Origin: JACQFZ01 sp036381895
Lineage (GTDB): Bacteria; Pseudomonadota; Gammaproteobacteria; Acidiferrobacterales; Sulfurifustaceae
NCBI GenBank assembly: GCA_036381895.1
Contig: DASVBY010000047.1
Span: forward strand, 31,947-95,946
Direction: 5' to 3'
DNA length: 64,000 bases
Under the pieces are notes generated by a model that was given only the letters and a program-made list of their open reading frames with translations, had not been told where the DNA came from and did no database searches. Every line of letters begins with the position of its first letter. The stretch's first letter is position 1. Positions 1 to 8,457 of the stretch are shown piece by piece. Made by a program: the position numbers and the translations under genes.

Positions 1-182
1 GGATCGAAAGCGCGCCCGATCTCGGCGAAGTCCATGACCCAGCCGCTCTCCTCGCCCACCGGTCCGCGTACCCGGATCTCGATGCGGAAGGAATGGCCGT
101 GGAGCCGCCGGCACTTGTGCTCTTCGGGCACGTTCGGCAGCCGGTGCGCCGCCTCGATGGTGAACGCCTTGAATATTTCCAC
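1..182 (-). CDS. queD: 6-carboxytetrahydropterin synthase QueD, N-terminal part
   Basis: The visible 60 residues are the start of a QueD/PTPS-fold enzyme, which converts dihydroneopterin triphosphate to 6-carboxytetrahydropterin in the cytoplasmic queuosine/7-deazaguanine pathway. The sequence shows EAAHRLP with His13, Cys24, and an HGH motif at 28-30, matching the family's three zinc histidines and catalytic cysteine. The GTG start at 182 is the only start codon after an in-frame TAA at 219-221 and yields the usual MEIFK opening; no Shine-Dalgarno sequence precedes it. The gene runs off the left edge. It is divergent from the sulfurtransferase gene. Confidence 0.9.
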   Translation of the reverse strand, partial: MEIFKAFTIEAAHRLPNVPEEHKCRRLHGHSFRIEIRVRGPVGEESGWVMDFAEIGRAFD

Positions 183-221
183 GAACGGAGGACCTGCAGT
201 GCCGCGTAGTTTACCCGCTTA

Positions 222-255
222 GCCCGCCGACGGGCCGTTTTTCGGGCCGGCGGGC
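222..255. other. GC-rich inverted repeat between divergent genes
   Basis: GCCCGCCG at 222-229 can pair with CGGCGGGC at 248-255 around an 18-base interior containing TTTTT. It lies between the queD start and the sulfurtransferase gene. It could be a hairpin in either leader, but no known riboswitch or terminator class is recognised. Confidence 0.3.
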
Positions 256-260
256 GCCGC

Positions 261-266
261 TACAAT
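261..266 (+). promoter_or_regulatory. Candidate -10 element for the sulfurtransferase gene
   Basis: TACAAT (5 of 6 to TATAAT) lies 29 bases before the ATG at 295. The upstream hexamer at 17-bp spacing is T-rich but not a good -35, so this is a weak consensus call. Confidence 0.35.
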
Positions 267-294
267 ACGCGACCTTCTTTCGACTGCAAGCGCC

Positions 295-1110
295 ATGACG
301 AATTCCGAACTGCCCCTGCTCATCGAACCCGCCGAGCTCGAGCCGCGGCTCGGGGACCCGGGCCTGCGCATCGTCGATTTGAACGGTGAGCACGTGCACG
401 CGCGCGTGCACGTGCCGGGGGCGGTGGCGCTCGATTACGCCGCGATCGTCGCGCCCCGGCCTCCGGCCGCCGCGCTGCTGCCGGACGCCGAGCATCTGGC
501 CCGCGTCTTCTCCGCCATCGGGCTCACACCCGAGCATCACGTGATCGCCTACGACGACGAAGGCAACGGCCGGGCCGCCCGCCTGCTCTGGACGCTGCAC
601 GCCGTCGGCCACACGCGCGCTTCGCTCCTCAACGGCGGCCTGAAAGCATGGCTCGCCGAGGGCCGCCCGACCGAGAGCGGACCGCGGACAGTCGCGCCGA
701 CGAGCTATCCGGTGCGCATCGTCGGCGACGTTGCGGTCGACAGGGACTACGTCCTCGCGCATCTCGGCGATCGGAACGTGGTGCTGCTCGACGCCCGGAC
801 GCCCGAAGAGTACGCGGGCGCCAACAAGCGCGCGGCGCGCGCCGGGCACATCCCGGGCGCCGTGAACTTCAATTGGCTGGAAGCGATCGACGCGGCGCGC
901 GACCTGCGGTTGAAGGATCTCGACGAGCTGCGCCGCGTGCTTGCGTCGCGCGGCGTGACGCCGGACAAGGAGGTGATCACGTACTGCCAGACGCACCATC
1001 GCTCGGCGCACACCTACGCCGTGCTCAAGATCCTCGGCTACCCGCGCGTCAAAGCCTACCCGGGTTCGTGGTCCGAGTGGGGCAACCTGCCGGACACGCC
1101 GATAGAATAG
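295..1110 (+). CDS. Sulfurtransferase with two rhodanese domains
   Basis: The 271-residue protein has two rhodanese-like domains, an inactive N-terminal one (about 8-125) and a catalytic C-terminal one (about 140-268). The active-site loop is CQTHHRS with Cys231 as the persulfide-carrying residue. The family moves sulfane sulfur from thiosulfate or 3-mercaptopyruvate to acceptors such as cyanide or thiols. The loop is neither the classic CRKGV of thiosulfate enzymes nor the CG(S/T)GVT of mercaptopyruvate enzymes, so the donor cannot be assigned. There is no signal peptide, so it is probably cytoplasmic. It stands alone, convergent with the aminotransferase gene downstream. Confidence 0.88.
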   Translation: MTNSELPLLIEPAELEPRLGDPGLRIVDLNGEHVHARVHVPGAVALDYAAIVAPRPPAAALLPDAEHLARVFSAIGLTPEHHVIAYDDEGNGRAARLLWTLHAVGHTRASLLNGGLKAWLAEGRPTESGPRTVAPTSYPVRIVGDVAVDRDYVLAHLGDRNVVLLDARTPEEYAGANKRAARAGHIPGAVNFNWLEAIDAARDLRLKDLDELRRVLASRGVTPDKEVITYCQTHHRSAHTYAVLKILGYPRVKAYPGSWSEWGNLPDTPIE

Positions 1111-1122
1111 GCTCGAACGCCT

Positions 1123-1140
1123 GGCCCGCGCCGGCGGGCC
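1123..1140. terminator. Possible hairpin between convergent genes
   Basis: GGCCCGC, a 4-base loop and GCGGGCC form a perfect 7-bp stem in the 35-bp gap between the sulfurtransferase stop and the stop of the convergent aminotransferase gene. There is no T-tract on either side, so this is only a possible bidirectional transcription end. Confidence 0.35.
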
Positions 1141-1145
1141 GCGCC

Positions 1146-2318
1146 TCATACGCTGCTGCGGCCGAATTCGGCAAGTGCGGCCCCGATCCGGCGCACGCCT
1201 TCCTGCAGGTTCTCCAGCGCCGTGGCGTACGAGAAGCGCACGTACCGGCGGCTCTCGTGCTCACCGAAATCGGCGCCCGGCGTGATGGCGACGCCGGCGC
1301 GCTCGAGCAGATCGAACGCGAAGCGGGCGCTGTCGTCGGTGAAACGGCTGCAGTCGGCGTAGATGTAGAAGGCGCCTCCCGGGACCACCGGTACGACGAA
1401 GCCGAGCGCCTGCAGCGCCGGCAACAGATAGTCGCGCCGCTCGCGGAAGATCGCGCGCCGGCGTTCGAGCTCGGCGCGAACCTCGGGCGTGAAGGCGGCG
1501 AGCGCCGCGTGCTGCGCCGGCGTGCTCGCGGCGATGAAGACGTTCTGCGCGAGCTTCTCGATCGCGGTGCGATAGGCGCGCGGCACGACCAGCCACCCGA
1601 GGCGCCAGCCGGTCATGCCGTAGTACTTCGAGAAGCTGTTCACCACGAACGCGTCGCGCGTGTGCGCGAGCACGCTCACGGCGTCGCTGCCGTAGGTGAG
1701 GCCGTGGTAAATCTCGTCCACGATCAGCGTGCCGCCGAGCTCCGCCACCGCGCGCGCGATGCGCGCCATCTCGTCGTCGGGTACGAGCGTGCCGGTCGGG
1801 TTCGACGGCGAGCTCACGAGCACCGCGACCGTGCGCGGCGTCCAGTGCGCCCGAACCAGCTCGGCCGTGAGCTGATAGCCGCTCGCCGGCCCGACGCGAA
1901 CCGCGACCGGCTCGCCTTCGAGCAGGCGCACGAAGTGGCGGTTGCACGGATAGCCGGGATCGGCGACGAGCACCTGGTCGCCGGGGTTGACGAGCGCCGC
2001 GAGCGCGAGGAGCAGCGCCCCGGAGGCGCCCGGCGTGATCACCACGTCCTCGGGCGCCGGCCGTGCGCCGGGCGGATACGACTCCGCGACGGCGGCGCGC
2101 AGCGCATCGAGCCCGAGCGCCGGCAGGTAGTGCGTGTGGCCCGCAGCGAGCGCGGCGTTGGCGGCGGCGACGATCGGCGCGGCGGTGGGAAAATCGGGCT
2201 CGCCGATTTCCATGTGCACGATGGAGCGCCCCGCGGCCTCGAGCGCGCGCGCCCGCGAGAGTACCTCCATGACGCGAAACGGCGCGATGTCGGCCAGACG
2301 CCGCGCGAGCCGGGTCAC
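1146..2318 (-). CDS. Class I/II pyridoxal-phosphate aminotransferase
   Basis: This is a fold-type I aminotransferase of 390 residues. Visible motifs are the SNPTG loop (172-176), DEIYHGL (201-207) that holds the PLP-ring aspartate and tyrosine, and SFSK with the Schiff-base Lys231 followed by the GWRLGW segment with its arginine. The subgroup resembles aspartate/aromatic or alanine-type enzymes, and the amino donor cannot be told from sequence alone. The GTG start at 2318 is preceded by GGAGG with 8-nt spacing and gives family-typical length; a longer frame reaching 2483 would run into the dksA promoter and is rejected. The gene is divergent from dksA. Confidence 0.88.
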   Translation of the reverse strand: MTRLARRLADIAPFRVMEVLSRARALEAAGRSIVHMEIGEPDFPTAAPIVAAANAALAAGHTHYLPALGLDALRAAVAESYPPGARPAPEDVVITPGASGALLLALAALVNPGDQVLVADPGYPCNRHFVRLLEGEPVAVRVGPASGYQLTAELVRAHWTPRTVAVLVSSPSNPTGTLVPDDEMARIARAVAELGGTLIVDEIYHGLTYGSDAVSVLAHTRDAFVVNSFSKYYGMTGWRLGWLVVPRAYRTAIEKLAQNVFIAASTPAQHAALAAFTPEVRAELERRRAIFRERRDYLLPALQALGFVVPVVPGGAFYIYADCSRFTDDSARFAFDLLERAGVAITPGADFGEHESRRYVRFSYATALENLQEGVRRIGAALAEFGRSSV

Positions 2319-2394
2319 CTGCGGGACCTCCGCCCGCCCGCCGCGGCTCGCCGGCGCGGCGCGTAGTTTTCCCGTGGAAACAGGGACTTCGCGG

Positions 2395-2423
2395 TTGCCA
2401 CCCCTGACCCTTTCTGGTATAGA
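2395..2423 (+). promoter_or_regulatory. Sigma-70-type promoter of dksA
   Basis: TTGCCA (2395-2400) and TATAGA (2418-2423) are separated by exactly 17 bp, a near-consensus housekeeping promoter. Transcription would start near 2430, giving a leader of about 55 nt before the dksA ATG. Confidence 0.75.
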
Positions 2424-2485
2424 TTCGCGCTCATTTTTTCGGGCCCCTGCCCGGCCAACCATATTATTGCAGGAGTCAACCACGA

Positions 2486-2929
2486 ATGCCTGCCACCAGG
2501 AAGCGGAAAGAGTTGTCTTCCACCGCCACCGCCATCAAGCCTTACGCTGCGAAGAAGGGCGAGAAGTACATGAACAAGAAGCAGCTCGATCATTTCCGCG
2601 CGAAGCTGCTGGCGTGGCGCGAAGAGCTGATGGAGGAAATCACGCGCACGGTGCAGCAGATGCGCGATGAGCCGGACAACCCGCCCGATCCGAACGACCG
2701 TGCGAGCCAGGAGACGGACATGTCGATCGAGCTGCGCAATCGCGACCGCGAGCGCAAGCTGATCAAGAAGATCGACGAGGCACTGACCCGCATCGATACC
2801 GGCGACTACGGCTACTGCGAGGTGTGCGGCGTCGAGATCGGGCTCGACCGGCTCGAAGCGCGGCCGACCGCCGAGCTTTGCATCGACTGCAAGACCCTCG
2901 ACGAAATCCGCGAGAAGCAGATGGGCTGA
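2486..2929 (+). CDS. dksA: RNA polymerase-binding transcription factor DksA
   Basis: DksA binds the secondary channel of RNA polymerase and, with ppGpp, mediates the stringent response. The 147-residue protein has the long coiled coil with the tip motif D68-x-x-D71-x-A73, and a four-cysteine zinc finger, Cys111, Cys114, Cys132 and Cys135. An extra basic N-terminus of about 28 residues precedes the conserved part, as in other gammaproteobacterial DksA proteins. The ATG at 2486 is preceded by AGGAG at good spacing. A strong sigma-70-type promoter lies directly upstream. Confidence 0.97.
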   Translation: MPATRKRKELSSTATAIKPYAAKKGEKYMNKKQLDHFRAKLLAWREELMEEITRTVQQMRDEPDNPPDPNDRASQETDMSIELRNRDRERKLIKKIDEALTRIDTGDYGYCEVCGVEIGLDRLEARPTAELCIDCKTLDEIREKQMG

Positions 2930-2974
2930 CGCGCGCCCCGCATCGCGCCGCCCGCGCACGATCCGAGAGCGCGC

Positions 2975-4291
2975 TTGCCGAGCCTCCTGATCCGCAACGC
3001 CCGCGTCGCCCGCGAAGACGGCAGCGTCTTCGAAGGCGACGTGTATTGCGCGGATGGCCTGATCGCGCGCATCGAGCCGCAGCTCGACCTGAGCGCCGAC
3101 GAGGAGATCGACGCCGGCGGGCGGCTGCTCCTCCCCGGCGTCATCGATCCTCAAGTCCACTTCCGCGAGCCCGGCAAGGAGCACAAGGAGGACCTCGCGA
3201 GCGGCTCGCGCGCCGCCGCCGCGGGCGGCGTCACGAGCTTCCTCGAAATGCCGAACACCGATCCGCCGACGACGACTCAGGCGGCGCTCGAGGACAAGCT
3301 CGCGCGCGCCGCGCGCAAGTGCGTCGTCAACTACGGCTTCTTCATCGGCGCGACGCCGGAGAACCTCGAAGAGGCCAACCGCGCGGCGCCGGTCTGCGGC
3401 ATCAAGGTGTTCATGGGCTCGAGCACCGGGAGTCTGCTGGTGGACCGGGACGAGGATCTCGAGCGGCTGTTCGCGACCGGCACGCGCCTCATCGCCGTGC
3501 ACGCGGAGGACGAAGCCCGCATTCGCGAGCGCGCACGGCGCTATGCCGGGCGCCGCGATCCGGCCGCACATTCGGAGATACGCGACAACGAGTGCGCGCT
3601 GATCGCCACCCGCAAGGCGCTCGCGCTCGCCAAGAAGTACCGCCGGCGCCTCCACATCCTGCATCTTTCCACGCGCGAGGAAGTGGAGCTGCTGCGGCGC
3701 GAGAAGCCGGCCTGGGTCACCGCCGAGGTCATTCCGAACCACCTGTTCCTCAATACCGCCGACTATGCGGCGCTCGGGACGCTGGTGCAGATGAATCCGC
3801 CGATCCGGGCGGCGGAGGACAACGCGGCGCTCTGGCGGGGGCTGCGCGACGGGGTGATCGATTTCATCGCGACCGACCACGCGCCGCACACCCTCGAGGA
3901 GAAACGCGCCGGCTACCCGCGGTCGCCCTCCGGCATGCCGGGGGTCGAGACCTCGCTCCCGCTCATGCTCACCGCCATGCGCGACGGCAAGTGCACGCTC
4001 GCGGAAGTTCAGAAGTGGATGTGCCGCGCCGCGATAGAGGCCTACGGCATCCCGAACAAGGGCCGGCTGCTGCCCGGCTACGATGCGGATCTCGTGCTGG
4101 TGGACGTCGAGGCGTACCGGCCGGTGCGCAACGAAGCGCTGCAGACGCGCGTGCGCTGGTCCCCGTATGCCGGACGCGAGCTGACCGGGTGGCCGGTCTG
4201 CACGATCGTCGGCGGGCGCGTGGTGTACGATCGTGGAACAATCCGCCCCGGCGTGCTCGGGCGGCCGCTGCGCTTCGCGCCTGCCGCGTGA
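2975..4291 (+). CDS. pyrC: Dihydroorotase, Gln-variant subfamily
   Basis: This amidohydrolase (438 residues) fits dihydroorotase, which cyclises carbamoyl-aspartate to dihydroorotate in pyrimidine synthesis. Visible are the metal-site motif D58-P-Q60-V-H62-F-R64, KVFMGSS with Lys144 (possible carboxylated bridging lysine), His176 in AVHAED, His230 in HILHLST, and the catalytic Asp301 in ATDHAPH. The first metal histidine of the usual DxHxHxR is a glutamine here, a substitution I recall from a bacterial dihydroorotase subgroup typified by Bacteroidetes. The start is TTG at 2975; the Shine-Dalgarno is poor. Hydantoinase or allantoinase activity is a less likely alternative. It precedes uppP by 52 bp on the same strand. 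Confidence 0.85.
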   Translation: MPSLLIRNARVAREDGSVFEGDVYCADGLIARIEPQLDLSADEEIDAGGRLLLPGVIDPQVHFREPGKEHKEDLASGSRAAAAGGVTSFLEMPNTDPPTTTQAALEDKLARAARKCVVNYGFFIGATPENLEEANRAAPVCGIKVFMGSSTGSLLVDRDEDLERLFATGTRLIAVHAEDEARIRERARRYAGRRDPAAHSEIRDNECALIATRKALALAKKYRRRLHILHLSTREEVELLRREKPAWVTAEVIPNHLFLNTADYAALGTLVQMNPPIRAAEDNAALWRGLRDGVIDFIATDHAPHTLEEKRAGYPRSPSGMPGVETSLPLMLTAMRDGKCTLAEVQKWMCRAAIEAYGIPNKGRLLPGYDADLVLVDVEAYRPVRNEALQTRVRWSPYAGRELTGWPVCTIVGGRVVYDRGTIRPGVLGRPLRFAPAA

Positions 4292-4343
4292 GCCCTGAAA
4301 CCGCCGCGCTCCGCGCGGCGCCGGCGAACGACAATAACGAATC

Positions 4344-5144
4344 ATGACCGCGATACTGCTCCTGCAGGCCGTCGTCCTCGGCGTGGTCGAGGGCCTGACG
4401 GAGTTCCTGCCGGTCTCCTCGACCGGGCACCTCATCATCGTCGGCGACGCGCTCGGTTTCACCGGCGAGCGCGCCAAGACGTTCGCGATCTTCATCCAGC
4501 TCGGCGCCATCCTCGGCGTGGTGTGGCTCTATCGCGCGAAGGTTTACGACCTGCTCGCGCACGCCCATCGCCCGGGGCAGCGCCACGTGCTGCTCACGCT
4601 GCTGCTCGCGTTCCTGCCGGCGGTCGTGATCGGCCTGCTCGCGCACCGCTACATCAAGGCGTACCTGTTCAACCCGTTGACGGTCGCGGCCGCGCTCGTC
4701 GCCGGCGGCGCGGTCATCCTGCTGGTCGAGCGCTGGTATCGGGACGAGCGCGCGCGGGTGCGCCGTTTCGACGAGCTCAGCTATGGGGACGCGCTCAAGG
4801 TCGGCATCGCGCAAACGGTGGCGATGTTCCCGGGCGTGTCGCGGTCCGGCGCGACCATCATGGGCGGGCTGCTCGCCGGGCTCTCGCGCACGGCGGCGAC
4901 CGAGTTTTCGTTCTTCCTCGCCATGCCGACCATGTTCGCCGCGACGCTCTACGATCTCTACAAGAACCTGCACCTCCTCGCGCCCGAGGACGCGCTGCTC
5001 TTCGGCGTCGGTTTCGCGAGCGCCTTCGTCACCGCGCTCGTCGTGGTCAAGGCGTTTCTCGTGTACGTCTCGCGCCACACCTTCCGGCCGTTCGCCTGGT
5101 ATCGCATCGCGTTCGGCGCCGCGGTCGCGGCGTATTTCTGGTAG
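4344..5144 (+). CDS. uppP: Undecaprenyl-diphosphate phosphatase UppP (BacA)
   Basis: UppP dephosphorylates undecaprenyl pyrophosphate so that the lipid carrier can be reused for peptidoglycan and other envelope polymers; loss or overproduction changes bacitracin sensitivity. The 266-residue integral membrane protein has both signature regions: EGLTEFLPVSSTGHL (residues 16-30, with Glu17, Glu20 and Ser26) and PGVSRSGAT (163-171). Several hydrophobic helices span the rest, and the length is normal. The stop is 2 nt before the start of the downstream DedA-like gene, so the two are probably translationally coupled. Confidence 0.96.
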   Translation: MTAILLLQAVVLGVVEGLTEFLPVSSTGHLIIVGDALGFTGERAKTFAIFIQLGAILGVVWLYRAKVYDLLAHAHRPGQRHVLLTLLLAFLPAVVIGLLAHRYIKAYLFNPLTVAAALVAGGAVILLVERWYRDERARVRRFDELSYGDALKVGIAQTVAMFPGVSRSGATIMGGLLAGLSRTAATEFSFFLAMPTMFAATLYDLYKNLHLLAPEDALLFGVGFASAFVTALVVVKAFLVYVSRHTFRPFAWYRIAFGAAVAAYFW

Positions 5145-5146
5145 CC

Positions 5147-5749
5147 GTGCTGCACGCGCTCGTCTTCCATCCGCTGCGCCGGCTGTACGACTGGGTGCTG
5201 TCGCTCGCGCAGCACCCGCACGCCGGACTCGCGCTGTTCCTCGTCGCGTTCGCCGAGTCGTCGTTCTTCCCGATCCCGCCGGACGTGCTGCTCATTGCGC
5301 TGGCACTCGGTCTGCCACAACGGGCGTGGCGGCTCGCGCTCATCGCTACCGTAGGCTCGGTGCTCGGCGGTATCGTGGGCTACGGCATCGGCTGGGGCCT
5401 CATGGCGAGCGTCGGCCAGTGGATCCTCGACGTCTACGGGCTCCACGAGCAGTTCGAGCGGATCCGGGACTGGTATCTGCGGTACGACCTCTGGGCCGTA
5501 CTCATTGCCGGCTTCACGCCGATTCCCTACAAGGTGTTCACGATCGCGGCCGGCGCCTTCGACATGGACCTCTGGCGCTTCACCGGCGCCTCCGTAGTCG
5601 GCCGCGGGGGCCGTTTCTTCCTCGTCGCAGGGCTCATCTTCTACTACGGCGCCCCGATCAAGTCGTTCATCGACCGCTACTTCAATCTGCTGACCGTGCT
5701 GTTCGCGGTCCTGCTCGTCGGGTTCTTTCTGGTTCTCGGGCTGCTGTAG
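5147..5749 (+). CDS. DedA/YqaA-family membrane protein
   Basis: The 200-residue polytopic protein belongs to the DedA/SNARE-associated superfamily, YqaA-like branch. Visible are an N-terminal re-entrant-type region FAESSFFPIPPD (about 34-45), the Gly-rich helix GSVLGGIVGYGIG, and the second half GFTPIPYKVFTIAAGAF that forms the pseudo-symmetric partner, followed by VVGRGGRFF. The GTG start at 5147 follows the uppP stop by 2 nt and is in the only frame that gives a full family domain. Because some DedA proteins flip undecaprenyl phosphate, the coupling to uppP suggests a role in lipid-carrier recycling; this is inference. Confidence 0.87.
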   Translation: MLHALVFHPLRRLYDWVLSLAQHPHAGLALFLVAFAESSFFPIPPDVLLIALALGLPQRAWRLALIATVGSVLGGIVGYGIGWGLMASVGQWILDVYGLHEQFERIRDWYLRYDLWAVLIAGFTPIPYKVFTIAAGAFDMDLWRFTGASVVGRGGRFFLVAGLIFYYGAPIKSFIDRYFNLLTVLFAVLLVGFFLVLGLL

Positions 5750-5933
5750 CCGGCCCCTGCAGCGGTCCGCGCCTGCGCGATTGCCCCCGCGGTGCCGCCG
5801 AATTTCTGTTTTCGCTCAGGCACTTTCGGAAGACCGACCCCGTTCGTCGTCGCCTCCCGCCCGTACTTCGGGCACGATTCCTGCTTCGGATGTCCGATAC
5901 CCGGCCATTCCCTGGAAAGGGCGACCCCGCGCT

Positions 5934-7115
5934 ATGTCACAGGCAGCCAATGGCTACCCGACCCCGCCCGGCCGCCCGGCGGGCGCCGCCGCGCCGCGCC
6001 CGGTGGTGCTCGTCATCGACGACTCCCGGGTGATCCGCCGCGCGATCGCGAAAACGCTCGCGGACGAGTTCGAGCTCATCGAAGCCGAGGACGGGGAAGC
6101 GGGCTGGGCACACATCGCCGCCGACCCGCGCATCCAGGTCGTGATCACCGACGTCGAGATGCCGAAGCTCGACGGCTACGGGCTGCTCGGCCGCCTCCGC
6201 GCGGCGGAGGAGCCGCGCCTGCGCGACCTTCCGGCGATCGTCCTCACCGGCGCCCAGGACGAGCAGTCGCGTGCGCGCGCCTTCGCCTGCGGCGCCACCG
6301 ATTTCGTCATCAAACCGATCGACGGCGTCCAGCTCCTCGCGCGCACGCGCACCCACGCGCGCCTAGATCAAGCGACGCGAAAGCTCAACGAGACGGCGAA
6401 ATCGCTCGAAGAACACACCGCGATCGACCCCCTCACCGAACTGCACAGCCGCCGCTACCTGCTGCAGCGCGCCAAGCAGGATCTCGCCTTCGCCAGGCGT
6501 CACCGGCAGGACCTCGCGTTGATCCGCATCGAGTTCGACAACTTCCGCGCGATCTATCAGCACTACGGCGACGAGATCTGCGACCAGATGTTCATCTGGC
6601 TCGCCGGACTGATGCGCGCCAACACGCGGACGGAAGACACGCCGGCGCGTATTCGCGGCGGCGAGTTCGCCATCCTCGCGCCCTGCGCCAACCATCGCGA
6701 GGCTTCGGCGCTGTGCGAGCGCCTGCGCGCGGCGGCGGCCGCAACGCCGTTCAAACTGAACGGCGTCGCCGTTCCGCTCACGATCAGCCTCGGTGTCGCG
6801 ACGCTCGCGGGCGACAACGCGGAGACGGTCGACGAGCTGCTCGCGCGCGCCGAGGAGCGCCTGACGCAGGCGCGGGCGGATGCCAAAGACGCACCCGCCC
6901 CGGTGCATGCTCTGCCGCCGGTGAAGCCGCCAGCACCGAACCTCGAGACCGCGCTCGCGCTCCTCGCGCGCGGCGACGAGGAAGAGCTGACCCCGCACCT
7001 CCCCGAGCTTCTCGGGCGGGTGCTGCTGCTGCTCGAGCTTTGCGACCGGCGGCTCGGGCTCGGCCTCGCCGCCCCCCTCGCCGCGCTTCGGGAGCGCGCG
7101 GGACTTGTGAAATAA
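5934..7115 (+). CDS. Response regulator with degenerate GGDEF domain
   Basis: The 393-residue protein has an N-terminal CheY-like receiver domain (about 23-140) with acidic pocket DD 29-30, phospho-acceptor Asp73 in ITDVEMPKLDG and Lys127 in VIKPID. A GGDEF-fold domain follows (about 160-325), but the signature reads RGGEF (241-245), so the active-site Gly-Gly-Asp/Glu is shifted or lost and diguanylate cyclase activity is doubtful. The last 60 residues are Leu-rich helices of unknown role. The ATG at 5934 was chosen because the receiver domain begins soon after; the Shine-Dalgarno GGAAAGG is rather distant. No histidine kinase gene is adjacent. Confidence 0.85.
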   Translation: MSQAANGYPTPPGRPAGAAAPRPVVLVIDDSRVIRRAIAKTLADEFELIEAEDGEAGWAHIAADPRIQVVITDVEMPKLDGYGLLGRLRAAEEPRLRDLPAIVLTGAQDEQSRARAFACGATDFVIKPIDGVQLLARTRTHARLDQATRKLNETAKSLEEHTAIDPLTELHSRRYLLQRAKQDLAFARRHRQDLALIRIEFDNFRAIYQHYGDEICDQMFIWLAGLMRANTRTEDTPARIRGGEFAILAPCANHREASALCERLRAAAAATPFKLNGVAVPLTISLGVATLAGDNAETVDELLARAEERLTQARADAKDAPAPVHALPPVKPPAPNLETALALLARGDEEELTPHLPELLGRVLLLLELCDRRLGLGLAAPLAALRERAGLVK

Positions 7116-7184
7116 TGCGCCCATGCCGGGCGCGCTTTCCGAGCCTTCGTCACCGCGCTGTTCACCGCACACTGCCCCGCGCGT

Positions 7185-8198
7185 ATGAGCCTGCCGTTCG
7201 AGCCCGCGTGGTGGTGCCGCAATCCGCACCTCCAGACGATCCTGCCGAACCGCATGCGCCCGCGGCCGGCGGTCGCGTTCCGCCGTGAACGCATCGAGCT
7301 GCCGGACGGCGATTTCGCGGACATCGACTGGAGCGGCGGCGCCGAGGGCCCCATCGTCTTGCTGCTGCACGGCCTGCAGGGCTCTTCGCGCTCCCGCTAC
7401 GCGGCCGCGCTCGCGCGCGCGTTCGGCGCCGCCGGATGGCGCACGGCGGTGCTGCACTTCCGCGGCTGCAGCGGCGAGCCGAACCGCCTGCCACGCAGCT
7501 ACCATTCGGGCGAAACCGGGGATACGGACTATGTGGTGCGCCTGCTGCATGCGCGCGAGCCGCAAGCTCCGCTCGCGGCCGTGGGGGTTTCGCTCGGGGG
7601 CAACGTACTGCTCAAGTGGCTCGGCGAGCGCGGGGCGGACGCGCCGGTGTGCGCCGCCGTCGCGATCTCGGTTCCCTTCGTGCTCGCGCGCGCGGCCGAA
7701 CGCCTCGAATCCGGCTTCGCCCGGATCTACCAGTGGGAGCTCCTGTATTCACTCTGCGCGGCGCTCGAAGCCAAGCGCCGCTCGGTGCAGCTGCCGCTCG
7801 CGCTCGGGCGGCGCGTGCGCTTCCGGCGCATGCGCGACTTCGACGATTGCGTGACGGCGCCGCTGCACGGGTTTCGCGATGCCGCGCACTACTACGAAGC
7901 GAGCAGCTCGCGCCCCTACTTGCCCCGCATTCGCGTGCCGACGCTGCTCATCCAGGCGCGCGACGACCCGTTCATGTATCCCGACGTCATTCCGGAGCCG
8001 CACGAGCTGCCTCCGTGCGTGACGCTCGAGGCGCACGAGCACGGCGGACACGTGGGTTTCGTCGGCGGGAGGTGGCCCTGGCGACCGCGCTACTATCTCG
8101 AGGAACGCGTGCCGCAGTTTCTGCGAGCGCATTTGGTGCAGGCCGAAGACACGCGCGAGCACCGGGAGGCGCCCGCACTCGGCGAGGTGCGCGGTTAG
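7185..8198 (+). CDS. YheT-family alpha/beta hydrolase
   Basis: The 337-residue protein matches the YheT/COG0429 hydrolase group. It opens with the family signature WWCRNPHLQTILPN (residues 9-22), contains LLLHGLQG as the oxyanion strand, the nucleophile motif GVSLGGN, and the C-terminal histidine in EHGGHVGF. Such proteins are esterase-like enzymes with no firmly known substrate. There is no signal peptide. The gene is convergent with hrpB, with a 259-bp gap between the two stops. Confidence 0.88.
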   Translation: MSLPFEPAWWCRNPHLQTILPNRMRPRPAVAFRRERIELPDGDFADIDWSGGAEGPIVLLLHGLQGSSRSRYAAALARAFGAAGWRTAVLHFRGCSGEPNRLPRSYHSGETGDTDYVVRLLHAREPQAPLAAVGVSLGGNVLLKWLGERGADAPVCAAVAISVPFVLARAAERLESGFARIYQWELLYSLCAALEAKRRSVQLPLALGRRVRFRRMRDFDDCVTAPLHGFRDAAHYYEASSSRPYLPRIRVPTLLIQARDDPFMYPDVIPEPHELPPCVTLEAHEHGGHVGFVGGRWPWRPRYYLEERVPQFLRAHLVQAEDTREHREAPALGEVRG

Positions 8199-8457
8199 GC
8201 GCTCACGCCGTGTGACCGCGCCGCTCGCACGTCTTGCTGCTTACCCGATTCCCCGCGTACACCCAGACGAGCAACCAAGGGACCGCGTCCGCAGGCGGCG
8301 TCGAACAAACCTGCGGCCGCATGCGCGGCGACGTCGGCACGCATATCGAAGAGACGACCCCGAGCGTCGCGATGCCGGCGGCACCCACGGTGAATACGTA
8401 GTCGCTCCTTCCGCCGCAGCGCACCGATGTTTCGAGCCGGCGTCCACGCGGCGCCGC

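Noticed and set aside
2319..2483. Longer N-terminus for the aminotransferase, to 2483
   Set aside because: It would overlap the dksA promoter, lacks family sequence, and the GTG at 2318 has a strong GGAGG site.
8203..8424. A 73-codon minus-strand frame with a hydrophobic stretch between YheT and hrpB
   Set aside because: The GTG start has no Shine-Dalgarno, no family is recognised, and competing frames of equal length overlap it. The gap is convergent and is more likely non-coding.
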